Source of the DNA: Phycisphaerales bacterium
GTDB taxonomy: Bacteria; Planctomycetota; Phycisphaerae; Phycisphaerales; UBA1924
Direction: 5' to 3'
Length of the DNA stretch: 64,000 bases
NCBI GenBank assembly: GCA_040221175.1
Contig: JAVJVK010000001.1
Span: 248,001 to 312,000 of the forward strand
Shown: in pieces, positions 8,010-16,191 of the stretch
Numbering within the stretch: the stretch's first letter is position 1
How the letters are laid out: each line of letters begins with the position of its first letter
Program-made: the position numbers and the translations under genes
The notes under the pieces: model-generated
Told to the model about the DNA's origin: nothing
What the model saw: only the letters and a program-made list of their open reading frames with translations
The model's database searches: none

Positions 8010-9778
8010 CCGCCGCTCCCAACTTCACGGTACCGAGCGATCAACTTGTCGGCCTCTTCCTTGAGCCTTGCACGGGTCTCCGCGTCATTCTTCTCATCGC
8101 GCGAGGCGCTGTTGCGGATGCGCCACTGATTCAGCAACTCACCACGATCCAGGGCCGCAATGTCAGCGTCCGAGATCGGTGTCGGTACCCCATCGACGGA
8201 GGCCGGACCGCGCTCGCTCGTGGGCCTGCGATCGCCCGACGCGTCTCGGCCGCCCTCGATCGCACCGTCACGCGACGCCCGTTCTTCCGTGCTGCGAGCC
8301 GACGAGGGCCCCGAAGGCCTTCCGCGACTCGTTGACGTGCTCGCCGCGGCAACGATGGGCGTGGCCGTGTTGCTGGCGCCCTCGCCATACAAGACCTCGG
8401 CCAAGGGCATGTCGGCAAAGTCCATCGGCAGGTTGCCCCGAGCCGTGGCGTTGCGGACGCGCGCGGTCACCTGAAACTCGACCGAATCGCCAACGATCTC
8501 ACGGCGAACGACCGTGACCGATCCCAGCGTCCCGAGTTCATTCAACGCGGACTCATACCTCGTAAGCAGCGTTTCGGGTGGGTTCTCCAGCGTCGGCCCC
8601 CCCGGCGCCACTTGGACGAAGCCTTCGATGTCGATCTGAGCGTTGCTGTCCATGCGGACACTCTCGAGCACCACGTGCACCGGAGCGGCGGCGCTCACCT
8701 CGGCAAGCATCTTGCTCATGGGCCATACGCGCTCGTTGAGCTGTCCGTAGATCGCCGACAGCCGCGCGTCGGCTTCGTATCGTTCACGCAACGCCTCGGC
8801 TCGACCAACCTTCGAAGTCAAAAGCATCTCACGGGCCTTCGCGCTCAACAGCGGAGCGAATAACAGAACGAGCAGGCACACGATGCAGGCCAGCACGACG
8901 TGGCGTCTCGAAGACAGCCACGAATTCACGCGATCGCCGACCCCCTTGCGCTCGGCGGGTTGGTCGCGTCGCAAGCTGGCAAGGGCGCGAACGGTGCCGT
9001 CCGGATGCACCGCCAGCATGCCGGCGCAGACCGCGACGAACGTGCGCGAAGCTTGCGAATCTGTCTCCGACCAGCCTCGAACCAGACGCGACAGCGACGC
9101 TCCGATTTCCGGTGACCACCCAACGCGGCGGCCTTCCCAGGGCGATGCAGCCGAGCGAAGCGTTGAGCGCACCTCGTCCTCATGCAACCCCACGGCCGTA
9201 GCGGCCTCACGCAACCGCTGCTCGACGTGGGCATCCGTCGCGACGACGTCAGGCGACTCTCGAAGCGAGCGCACGATCATGCCCTCGGGGCCGCGGGCTG
9301 CGACGATCAGCACGCCCGACTGGGCATCGCTGCCAAACACGCACCCCTCGGCCAGCGAGACGGCCAGACCAAGGGCTGCCGGTGCCGTCGAGTACATGGA
9401 GCCATCGTCGACGCCGCCCGACTCATCCGCTGTTGGCATCCAGGCCGTCAACAGCGCGGTTCGGCCTTGACCCTCGACCGGAACGGCACCACACCCCCGG
9501 CGATGAGCCGGGACTCGCTCGGGCAACTCACCATCACCGAGGATCTGGAGCACGCTGGCAAGTTCTTCAACAGGAAGATCATCGACGCCTCGGCAACGAA
9601 CCAGGGAACGCTCCCAGGGCGCCACCCGGACGAGCGGCACCCCATCGAAGTCGCCGGTCGTCGACAGCTGATAGCCGTCGCCGCGTCGCTCGAGCATGAC
9701 GCGAACGTCGTCGCCGTCGTTCTGACGGTCAAGCGCGACCACGCGCTGGCTGGGCTGTGTCTCGCGTTGCCTGGCCAA
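8006..9778 (-). CDS. gspL: GspL-like T2SS protein (actin-like cytoplasmic domain plus PilN-like part)
   Basis: A 590-residue protein. About 290 N-terminal residues form a PilM/GspL actin-like cytoplasmic region. One membrane helix follows (near residues 294-314, VVLACIVCLLVLLFAPLLSA). Then come a coiled stretch and a PilN-like ferredoxin domain (PVHVVLESVRMDSNAQIDIEG), and a charged Ser/Arg-rich tail. The likely start is TTG at 9778, preceded by GGAAGGGG about 8 nt upstream; no ATG occurs until well inside the conserved region. GspL recruits the GspE ATPase to the membrane. The assignment uses architecture and position between gspK and gspM. Confidence 0.7.
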   Translation of the reverse strand: MARQRETQPSQRVVALDRQNDGDDVRVMLERRGDGYQLSTTGDFDGVPLVRVAPWERSLVRCRGVDDLPVEELASVLQILGDGELPERVPAHRRGCGAVPVEGQGRTALLTAWMPTADESGGVDDGSMYSTAPAALGLAVSLAEGCVFGSDAQSGVLIVAARGPEGMIVRSLRESPDVVATDAHVEQRLREAATAVGLHEDEVRSTLRSAASPWEGRRVGWSPEIGASLSRLVRGWSETDSQASRTFVAVCAGMLAVHPDGTVRALASLRRDQPAERKGVGDRVNSWLSSRRHVVLACIVCLLVLLFAPLLSAKAREMLLTSKVGRAEALRERYEADARLSAIYGQLNERVWPMSKMLAEVSAAAPVHVVLESVRMDSNAQIDIEGFVQVAPGGPTLENPPETLLTRYESALNELGTLGSVTVVRREIVGDSVEFQVTARVRNATARGNLPMDFADMPLAEVLYGEGASNTATPIVAAASTSTSRGRPSGPSSARSTEERASRDGAIEGGRDASGDRRPTSERGPASVDGVPTPISDADIAALDRGELLNQWRIRNSASRDEKNDAETRARLKEEADKLIARYREVGSGG

Positions 9779-9800
9779 GAGATCCCCTTCCGCCGGTCGC

Positions 9801-11126
9801 CTATCGGAATATCACGTCTCGGATCACGACGGGAAGCCGCGACCGATCCACGGTAGCAATCATCTCGACGCGCGTCCCGGACGCTTCATCGATACCCACG
9901 CTGCGAATCACAAAGACCGAACTACGAAAGCCAAAGACCTGCATCAGTTCCTGCACCCTGCCGCGCGTCAGGCCGGGTACTTCCAGCAGGTCTGTTGCGG
10001 TGCGAAAGCCCAGGGGCCGCCCCGCACGCTCGCGGATGATCGTATCGGCGATCGAACTGGTGACCCCCGGTGCATACGCGAGCGTGTCTTCGGAGACGGT
10101 GTTGATGTTGATGCGCCCGGGAATCAGTGGTCCGGAGGCGTCGAGCCAGGTGCCGTCGATGGCTGCTTCTTCCAGCAACAGCCCGATCTGTTCATCGTTC
10201 AGCGGCTGGGCGCGTGCGTCGATCGGCTGACCGGTCAGGCCCGGAAGGGACCGCAGCGGAGTGGTAATCAGCGTCTCGAGCGCCGCGGCGTTCGTGCCCG
10301 CGTACTGAGCGATCACGTCGGCCTGTTCGGCCGTGATACCCACGCGACCCACCAGTTCCCCGCCGCCGAGCCCAAGGCCCAGCCGGACGCGAGGCTGGCC
10401 CGAAAGCCCATAAGTACTCTCGCTGCTCACCACCGTCAGGATGCCCGACCAGCCAGCTTCCAGCACGCCGTCTCCGTTGTCCGGCGGCCAGGTTTCATCA
10501 CCGTCGTTCTCGTTCGGGTCGAGCACGTTGTTGAGGTTCCAATCCTCCTCGCGCGCGTCAATGGGCAGAATGCCCAGAATGAGCTCGAGTTCTTCGATCG
10601 ACTGCATCGGGCCGTTTCGTGGCTCGTATGCGTGCTCCTGAGACAAGTACGAGCCCACCTCGGCCCCCAGCGGGCTCACCTCATCGTCCGCATCGGTCCA
10701 ATCGATGATCCGCGAGATCAGGTCCTCGGTCATGTTGGGCAGCCAGAAGAGGTCGTCGGCCGTCATTCGCGCAATGTTGATCCGGGCGCTCGCGTCGGCG
10801 GGGCCGTCGAACCGTTCTCCGCCCTCCCAATGCTCGATGCGATACGAGCCGCTCGTCCCGATCGTCCCCCGGGAGGCCTCGGCCATCCGGTCGTAGACGT
10901 CGTATGCGTCGGTCGGATGCGGATCTTCGGTGTCGTCGGCCAGGATCGCAACCATCTGTTCTACGCCCGAAACCGCGGCCCAGCGAGCGCGAACTTCCGC
11001 GAGGCTATCACGTGCACCAAAAGCCTGGCCCAGCCCCGCTGACTGCACGCCCAGCACGAGCACCGCCGCGAGCCCGATGACCCACAGCGCCAGTACGGTG
11101 GCAAAGCTCTTGCGCGACCGCCTCAC
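9801..11126 (-). CDS. gspK: T2SS minor pseudopilin GspK
   Basis: A 441-residue pseudopilin. The N-terminal hydrophobic helix (SFATVLALWVIGLAAVLVLG) lacks the usual Glu5, as is typical of GspK. A large alpha-domain insert follows, and the C-terminal part has helix-hairpin-helix signatures (PGRININTVSEDTLAYAPGV and LLEVPGLTRGRVQELM). The start is GTG, overlapping the gspJ stop in GTGA (11123-11126). The residue before the helix is Ser, not Gly, so prepilin-peptidase cleavage may be less efficient or differ. GspK caps the pseudopilus tip with GspI and GspJ. Confidence 0.9.
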   Translation of the reverse strand: MRRSRKSFATVLALWVIGLAAVLVLGVQSAGLGQAFGARDSLAEVRARWAAVSGVEQMVAILADDTEDPHPTDAYDVYDRMAEASRGTIGTSGSYRIEHWEGGERFDGPADASARINIARMTADDLFWLPNMTEDLISRIIDWTDADDEVSPLGAEVGSYLSQEHAYEPRNGPMQSIEELELILGILPIDAREEDWNLNNVLDPNENDGDETWPPDNGDGVLEAGWSGILTVVSSESTYGLSGQPRVRLGLGLGGGELVGRVGITAEQADVIAQYAGTNAAALETLITTPLRSLPGLTGQPIDARAQPLNDEQIGLLLEEAAIDGTWLDASGPLIPGRININTVSEDTLAYAPGVTSSIADTIIRERAGRPLGFRTATDLLEVPGLTRGRVQELMQVFGFRSSVFVIRSVGIDEASGTRVEMIATVDRSRLPVVIRDVIFR

Positions 11127-11818
11127 GGTTCGTCCCCCTCGCTCGCGGCTTCAATCTCTGCCAGCGTGGGCTGCGCAAACACTCGCGGCAGTGCCGCCAC
11201 GCGCCGAGCCACGGCCGTGCCACGGCCATCAGGCGTCGCGGTTCGCACCTCGATGACGACCATGTGGGGCAGTCCATTCTGGTCCGAATCCCAAGCCGCC
11301 CACACGCCATCGGCGTCCGCCGCCGTCACGGAGAAGCTCACAACGTCGCGAGCGATTTCGCTGGTCACGCCGCCCGCGTCCTGATACTCGTCAAAGGCCA
11401 TGTCCACCCGGCGCCATAGCGAGGATCCCTCCGCCCCGCCGCGGATCCTGAACCCAACCTCGAACTCGCCTCCCTCACTTTCGAGCGCCGCGTTGTCCAC
11501 GGGCCGTACGGATTCGAGGCCGCGTGCAATCAGGTAGATCGAGTCTTGCGAGATCTCACCTCGGCCACCATCGCGAATGACCAGCCGTGTCTGCGACAGG
11601 TCCTGCCGCCGGACGGTCTGAAGCACCGCTCGCTGCACCATCTGGGCGGCCTGATCCGCGCTCGCCCAGGCGCGCGCGTTGGCGCGGGACGCCTGCCGGG
11701 CTGAGGCTAGACGCGTGACCGACGTCGCCACAAGCCCCGTGATCAACGCAATCACGCCCGCCGCCGCCAGCGTTTCGATCAGCGTGAAGCCACGGAAGCG
11801 TGGGCGGGCAGGCGTCAT
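11123..11818 (-). CDS. gspJ: T2SS minor pseudopilin GspJ
   Basis: A 231-residue prepilin-like protein with the type III signal RFRGFTLIETLAAAGVIALI: cleavage after Gly, Glu5 present. Length and the C-terminal pattern (SFSVTAADADGVWAAWDSD, then HMVVIEVRTATPDGRGT) fit GspJ. I chose ATG 11818 because it sits 8 residues before the cleavage motif; the longer in-frame extension only reads the previous gene out of frame. It overlaps gspI and gspK by 4 bp each. Confidence 0.88.
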   Translation of the reverse strand: MTPARPRFRGFTLIETLAAAGVIALITGLVATSVTRLASARQASRANARAWASADQAAQMVQRAVLQTVRRQDLSQTRLVIRDGGRGEISQDSIYLIARGLESVRPVDNAALESEGGEFEVGFRIRGGAEGSSLWRRVDMAFDEYQDAGGVTSEIARDVVSFSVTAADADGVWAAWDSDQNGLPHMVVIEVRTATPDGRGTAVARRVAALPRVFAQPTLAEIEAASEGDEP

Positions 11819-12252
11819 CGGTCGATAGCCTCGGGCGGCTGGCGGTTCGGGTCGGGCTCGTCGCCCAGCCTCGGCGCAATGAGTGCGTCGAGTTCGAAAG
11901 AACGCGGCTGACCCGTCGCAGATTGCCATGTCACGCGAACTTTTACTTCATCGGCCTGGCCCGCCCCTCCCGAATCGATGTCGACGCGATACTCGAACCG
12001 CTCAAAGGGCTCGCTGGCCCGGCCGCGGGACCGCAGCACGCGGGTGTATTCCTCCGTGCCATAGGCATAGATCGTCGACATCACCTCGTCGGCAACCATC
12101 CCTGCCTGGCGCAGGGACGCAGCCTCTCGCTGCATGGCCAGGGCCCGCGTCGAGACCACGAGGATGCCCCCCAGCGCCACGCCGAGCAATACCGTGCCGA
12201 CGATCACGTCGACGAGCAGGAAGCCCCCAGATCGGCGATGCCGCGCTACCAA
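11815..12252 (-). CDS. gspI: T2SS minor pseudopilin GspI-like
   Basis: A 145-residue pseudopilin with the N-terminal motif SGGFLLVDVIVGTVLLGVAL: Gly at -1 and Asp rather than Glu at +5. Length and position between gspH and gspJ fit GspI. No ATG is available, so the start is probably TTG 12252, with GGAGAG upstream and a 7-bp overlap with the end of gspH. The Glu5-to-Asp change keeps the negative charge needed for pseudopilin assembly. Confidence 0.8.
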   Translation of the reverse strand: MVARHRRSGGFLLVDVIVGTVLLGVALGGILVVSTRALAMQREAASLRQAGMVADEVMSTIYAYGTEEYTRVLRSRGRASEPFERFEYRVDIDSGGAGQADEVKVRVTWQSATGQPRSFELDALIAPRLGDEPDPNRQPPEAIDR

Positions 12253-12782
12253 GGCGTGCTCTCCATGCCAGTGGCATCAAGGTCCACCCGTCCAGGCGGC
12301 TCGATCAGCCGATCACCCTCGACGACCACCGCACGCAGCGCCCCTGGCATGAGCGCCACGCTCACTGGGCCGCTGCCGCCAGCAAGCCCGATCTCGACGC
12401 TCGAACCAGCACCGAGTTCAACGATCCACGGCGAACCCCGCTGGGCCATGCCATTCACGTAGACCGACTGCACCGTGGCACGGTTCAGGACCGCCGGCGG
12501 CATGAACGGGTCGCGCTCCCAGACCCAAGACTCGAGTCGACCCTGTTCGACCAACGCTCGGCGCTCGATTGCCACGCTCTTGGCGTCCGCTCGCACGCGC
12601 AGCGGCTGCGATCCGACGGCCGATCGACCCGCGGCATTGGAGAGCAGGCCCGCGATCGCGTCCGCCTCGGCCGTCACGCCGCGCCCCGCCAGGGTGGCTA
12701 CGCGCGGCACCGTCAGGCCCAGGATCAGGCCCACGATCACCAGCGTGACCACCAGTTCGACCAGCGTGAAGCCGCGGTGCAT
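12246..12782 (-). CDS. gspH: T2SS minor pseudopilin GspH
   Basis: A 178-residue pseudopilin opening directly with MHRGFTLVELVVTLVIVGLI: a very short leader, Gly -1 and Glu +5. The globular part is all-beta as expected of GspH. ATG 12782 leaves a 3-residue leader; the longer reading frame upstream is shadow of gspG. It lies 35 bp after gspG. Confidence 0.87.
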   Translation of the reverse strand: MHRGFTLVELVVTLVIVGLILGLTVPRVATLAGRGVTAEADAIAGLLSNAAGRSAVGSQPLRVRADAKSVAIERRALVEQGRLESWVWERDPFMPPAVLNRATVQSVYVNGMAQRGSPWIVELGAGSSVEIGLAGGSGPVSVALMPGALRAVVVEGDRLIEPPGRVDLDATGMESTPW

Positions 12783-12817
12783 CGATCCTCCAGATCCATC
12801 ACCCCCGATCCGAGTGA

Positions 12818-13249
12818 TCAGGGCTTGATGATGTCGGCATCCTCGCCCTCGCCGCCCGGCTGCCCATCGGCGCCATAGCTCACGATGTCGAAGTCCGTGT
12901 TCTTTTCGCCCGGCGCCACGATGATGTACGGATTGCCCCACGGATCGATCAGCATCTCGTCGTTGCTGATGTACGGCCCGTTCCACGTACCGCTCATCCC
13001 GCTGGGTTCCTTGCGAAGAAACTCCAGCGTCCCCGTGTCGGGCAGCTTGCCCATATCAATCAGGAACACCTGGACCTGCCCGGCGATGCTCGCGGCGTTG
13101 CTCTCGGCGGTCGCCTGGCGGCTCTGGCCGATGCGGCTGAACAGTCGCGGCACGACCACGGCCGCGATGATCCCCATGATCGTGATGATCACCAGCACTT
13201 CGATGATCGTGAATCCCCGCCGGCGACGGCGCGTTTCGTTCTTCTTCAT
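12818..13249 (-). CDS. gspG: T2SS major pseudopilin GspG
   Basis: A 143-residue major pseudopilin. The leader is short and very basic (KKNETRRRRR), then GFTIIEVLVIITIMGIIAAV with Gly -1 and Glu +5. The C-terminus carries the GspG signature: WGNPYIIVAPGE, then SYGADGQPGGEGEDADI, the calcium-binding loop. ATG 13249 was preferred because it precedes the basic leader by the normal distance. It lies 36 bp downstream of gspF. It forms the body of the pseudopilus. Confidence 0.95.
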   Translation of the reverse strand: MKKNETRRRRRGFTIIEVLVIITIMGIIAAVVVPRLFSRIGQSRQATAESNAASIAGQVQVFLIDMGKLPDTGTLEFLRKEPSGMSGTWNGPYISNDEMLIDPWGNPYIIVAPGEKNTDFDIVSYGADGQPGGEGEDADIIKP

Positions 13250-13285
13250 GTCCGCTCCATGCTCATGCCTGCTCGTATACATCCA

Positions 13286-14539
13286 TCACATCGCGTTTCC
13301 AGCGACGTCCTGCAACTCAAGCATCGGAAGCAGGATCGCCAGCACGATGAAACCCACCACGCCCGCCATCGTGACGACCAGCAGCGGAGGAAGCAGCGTC
13401 GTCACCAGCTTCAGCGTGGCCTCGGTTCGCTCTTCCATGGCCCGGGCCGCATGGCCCAGAAGTTCTTCCAGCCGCCCGCTTCGTTCGCCCATGGCCACGA
13501 TCTGGACCAGCATGGGCGGAAAGTAGCCGCTCTGCTCCATGGGCGTCGCCAGGGTCTTGCCCTGGCTCACCTGGCTGACCACGTCGTCGATGACGTTCTC
13601 GAGCGCACGATTGCCCAGCGTTGCCCGCGTGATACGCAGCGCCTGGAGCAAGCTGATGCCAGAACCCGTCAGCGTGCCCAGCGTCCGGGTGAACCGACTC
13701 ACCGCCACGTCGCGAGCCAGCAAGCCGATCAACGGCGTGGCCAGCAACGCCCGATCCATGCTCAGCCGTCCCTCGTCGCTGCGCCGCATCGCAACAAAAC
13801 CGGCTACCAGAAAGCCCAGCAACGCCAGGATCAACCACCACCAGCCCAGCACGAGATTCGCAAAGCCCTGCACGACCAACGTGGGCCATGGCAGGTCGTC
13901 GATCGCCCCTGCGGCCTCTTCGAGGATCTTGGGCGCAATCACGGTCGATACCAGCACGATCGACGCAAGGCACAGCACCAGCAGCAACCCAGGATACGTC
14001 GTTGCGCCCACGAGCGCGCGCTTCAGCCGCACGTCGCGCTCCAGAAGGTCGGCAAGCTGGCCAAGCACCTCGGCAAGCTTGCCAGATGCCTCGCCCGCAC
14101 GCACCATGTTCACGCTCAGGTCGTTCGCAAGCTCGGGCGAGGCCTCCAGCGCGTCGGCAAGGCCCCGACCATGCTCGACCTTCTCGATCACCCGCTCCAT
14201 CACCGCACGCTGCGCCTTGCTCTTGCGCTGCCGGGCGATCAAGCGGAGTGCTTGCACCAGCGGCAAGCCAGCATCCAGGCCAGTCGACAGCTCTCGAATG
14301 ACCGCGGCCCGCTGCGTACCGCTGAAACGGCCACTCAAGAGCGAGAAGCCCGCCGAGGACGCCGGCTCGTCGGAAGCCGCCGAACCAACCTTGGTCGAAG
14401 CCGAGAACGCATCCATTGGCTCGACGACCAATGGCGTCAGTCCACGACGAGACACTTCGCGGATTGCCGCGGCGCGCGTGGGCGCGTCGATGATCGGAGC
14501 GTCGCCACCGCCGGCGCACTGCACGCGAAAGCTCGGCAT
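13286..14539 (-). CDS. gspF: T2SS inner-membrane platform protein GspF
   Basis: A 417-residue polytopic protein with the two T2SSF repeats: the first around LSTGLDAGLPLVQALRLIA (near 85-103), the second around LGTLTGSGISLLQALRITR (near 290-308). Each is followed by MVRAGEASGKLAEVL or MGERSGRLEELL. Three hydrophobic segments include LLLVLCLASIVLVSTVIAP and the C-terminal LLVVTMAGVVGFIVLAILLP. The ATG shares one base with the gspE stop (TGATG at 14541-14537), so the two are translationally coupled. Confidence 0.94.
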   Translation of the reverse strand: MPSFRVQCAGGGDAPIIDAPTRAAAIREVSRRGLTPLVVEPMDAFSASTKVGSAASDEPASSAGFSLLSGRFSGTQRAAVIRELSTGLDAGLPLVQALRLIARQRKSKAQRAVMERVIEKVEHGRGLADALEASPELANDLSVNMVRAGEASGKLAEVLGQLADLLERDVRLKRALVGATTYPGLLLVLCLASIVLVSTVIAPKILEEAAGAIDDLPWPTLVVQGFANLVLGWWWLILALLGFLVAGFVAMRRSDEGRLSMDRALLATPLIGLLARDVAVSRFTRTLGTLTGSGISLLQALRITRATLGNRALENVIDDVVSQVSQGKTLATPMEQSGYFPPMLVQIVAMGERSGRLEELLGHAARAMEERTEATLKLVTTLLPPLLVVTMAGVVGFIVLAILLPMLELQDVAGNAM

Positions 14540-16185
14540 CAGTCGGCATCCTCGAGCAGCATGTCCGTGCCGCTGTCCTGCGTTGCGCGAAGGACCTCAC
14601 CCACGGTCGTCAGTCCCTGCGATGCCTTGATGAGGCCGTCACGCCGCATGGTCTGGTGCGTCGGGTGCGCCGTCTCCAGGAGCTTTTGTGCGTTGACACG
14701 ATCGCCAATAGCCGCACGCATGGCGCGCGTGACCGTGAGCACCTCGTAGAAGCCGATTCGTCCCTTAAAGATCGATTGGCCGGCATCGTGCGAGTCGATC
14801 GCCTCGCCGGTCGCTTCCGCGAACAACTCACGTTCTTCGGGCGTCAGCCGAAGCATCTCGGCATCGGTCGGGCGATGCGCGAACGCATATGGCTTGGCCA
14901 GCCGCCGTCCCAACCGCTGAGCGATGACCGCCTCGAGTACGCTGGCAAGCAGGAACGGCTCGATGCCCATGTCCAGCATTCGGCCCACGGCGCTTGCCGC
15001 ATCGTTGGTGTGCAGCGTGGACAGGATCAGGTGGCCCGTCATCGCCGCACGCACCGAGATCTCCGCCGTCTCGCCATCGCGAATCTCGCCCACCATCACC
15101 ACGTCGGGGTCCTGACGCAGGATCGATCGCAATCCCGATGCAAAGCTCAATCCACGCTTTGGATTGACCGGAATCTGGTTCACGCCCTCGAGCTCGTACT
15201 CCACCGGATCTTCGATCGTGATGATCTTTTTCCGCGGGTCGTACAGCTTGCTGAGCGCGGCGTAGAGCGTGGTGGTCTTGCCCGAGCCCGTCGGACCGGT
15301 GACCAATACCATCCCGTGCGGAATCGCGATCAGGCGATCGATCTCGCGCCGGTCCGTCTCACGCATCCCCAGCGTCGTCAGGTCCAGTTGCAGGCTCTGC
15401 TTGTCCAGAACGCGCATCACGATCGATTCGCCGTAGATCGTCGGGGCCGTCGAGACACGGATATCGATCTTGCGGCCGTCGAACCGGAGCGTGATATGGC
15501 CATCCTGCGGCGCATACCGCTCAGCAATGTTCATCCCCGCCATGATCTTGATGCGGCTGGTGATGGCCGGCTGCAAGCGCTTGGGCGGCGGCTGCTGCTC
15601 GACCAGCACGCCGTCGATGCGGTACTTGACCTTCAAGTCACGCTCGAATGGCTCGACGTGCACGTCGCTGGCGCCAAGACGGATCGCTTCCAGGATCAGC
15701 AGGTTGACCAGGTTGATCAGCGATGGCTGCTCGGCCATCCGGTGCAGGTCTTCGGCCTCGATCGATTCGAGGTTGGCCAGCACCTCTTCGTCGCCGCCGC
15801 CCATGCCCAGGTTGGCGGCCATTGCGGCGGCCGTGGTGCCATACTCACGCTGGACGAGCGCCCGAAATGCCGGCTCGGCAATCGCGACCGGCGTGACCGG
15901 CCGACCGACGATGAGCGAGGCCTCGTCCGCCGAGGCCCAGTCCGACGGATCCAGCATCGCAAGCGCGATGCGGCCCTCGCGCTCGCCGATGGGCGCGGCA
16001 TGCAACCGAGCCACATCGTCGCCACCCATCAGGCGCGAGATCGCACGCTCCACCGACGGCGCCTCGGTCAGCAATGCCGGCCCCGCTTCGACAGCATCAT
16101 GGCCACCGCCCGACGGGGGGTGGTCGACGTGCCCATTGCTCGAGCCTTCGCGCGTATCACGGCCTGTCAGCGTCGTCCGGTCCAA
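14539..16185 (-). CDS. gspE: T2SS traffic ATPase GspE lacking the zinc tetracysteine motif
   Basis: A 548-residue hexameric ATPase. Walker A GPTGSGKT lies at 297-304, the Asp box near 323-330 (ITIEDPVEY), Walker B DVVMVGEIRD at 361-370 and the His box HLILSTLHTNDA at 385-396. The segment between LGRRLAKPYA and FKGRIGFYEV (about 425-480) normally holds two CxxC pairs of the zinc-binding subdomain; here it has no cysteine. The first available start is TTG 16185, with GGAGG 10 nt upstream. The TGA of the upstream gene is in the same frame only two codons earlier. Confidence 0.93.
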   Translation of the reverse strand: MDRTTLTGRDTREGSSNGHVDHPPSGGGHDAVEAGPALLTEAPSVERAISRLMGGDDVARLHAAPIGEREGRIALAMLDPSDWASADEASLIVGRPVTPVAIAEPAFRALVQREYGTTAAAMAANLGMGGGDEEVLANLESIEAEDLHRMAEQPSLINLVNLLILEAIRLGASDVHVEPFERDLKVKYRIDGVLVEQQPPPKRLQPAITSRIKIMAGMNIAERYAPQDGHITLRFDGRKIDIRVSTAPTIYGESIVMRVLDKQSLQLDLTTLGMRETDRREIDRLIAIPHGMVLVTGPTGSGKTTTLYAALSKLYDPRKKIITIEDPVEYELEGVNQIPVNPKRGLSFASGLRSILRQDPDVVMVGEIRDGETAEISVRAAMTGHLILSTLHTNDAASAVGRMLDMGIEPFLLASVLEAVIAQRLGRRLAKPYAFAHRPTDAEMLRLTPEERELFAEATGEAIDSHDAGQSIFKGRIGFYEVLTVTRAMRAAIGDRVNAQKLLETAHPTHQTMRRDGLIKASQGLTTVGEVLRATQDSGTDMLLEDAD

Positions 16186-16191
16186 GGTTGC

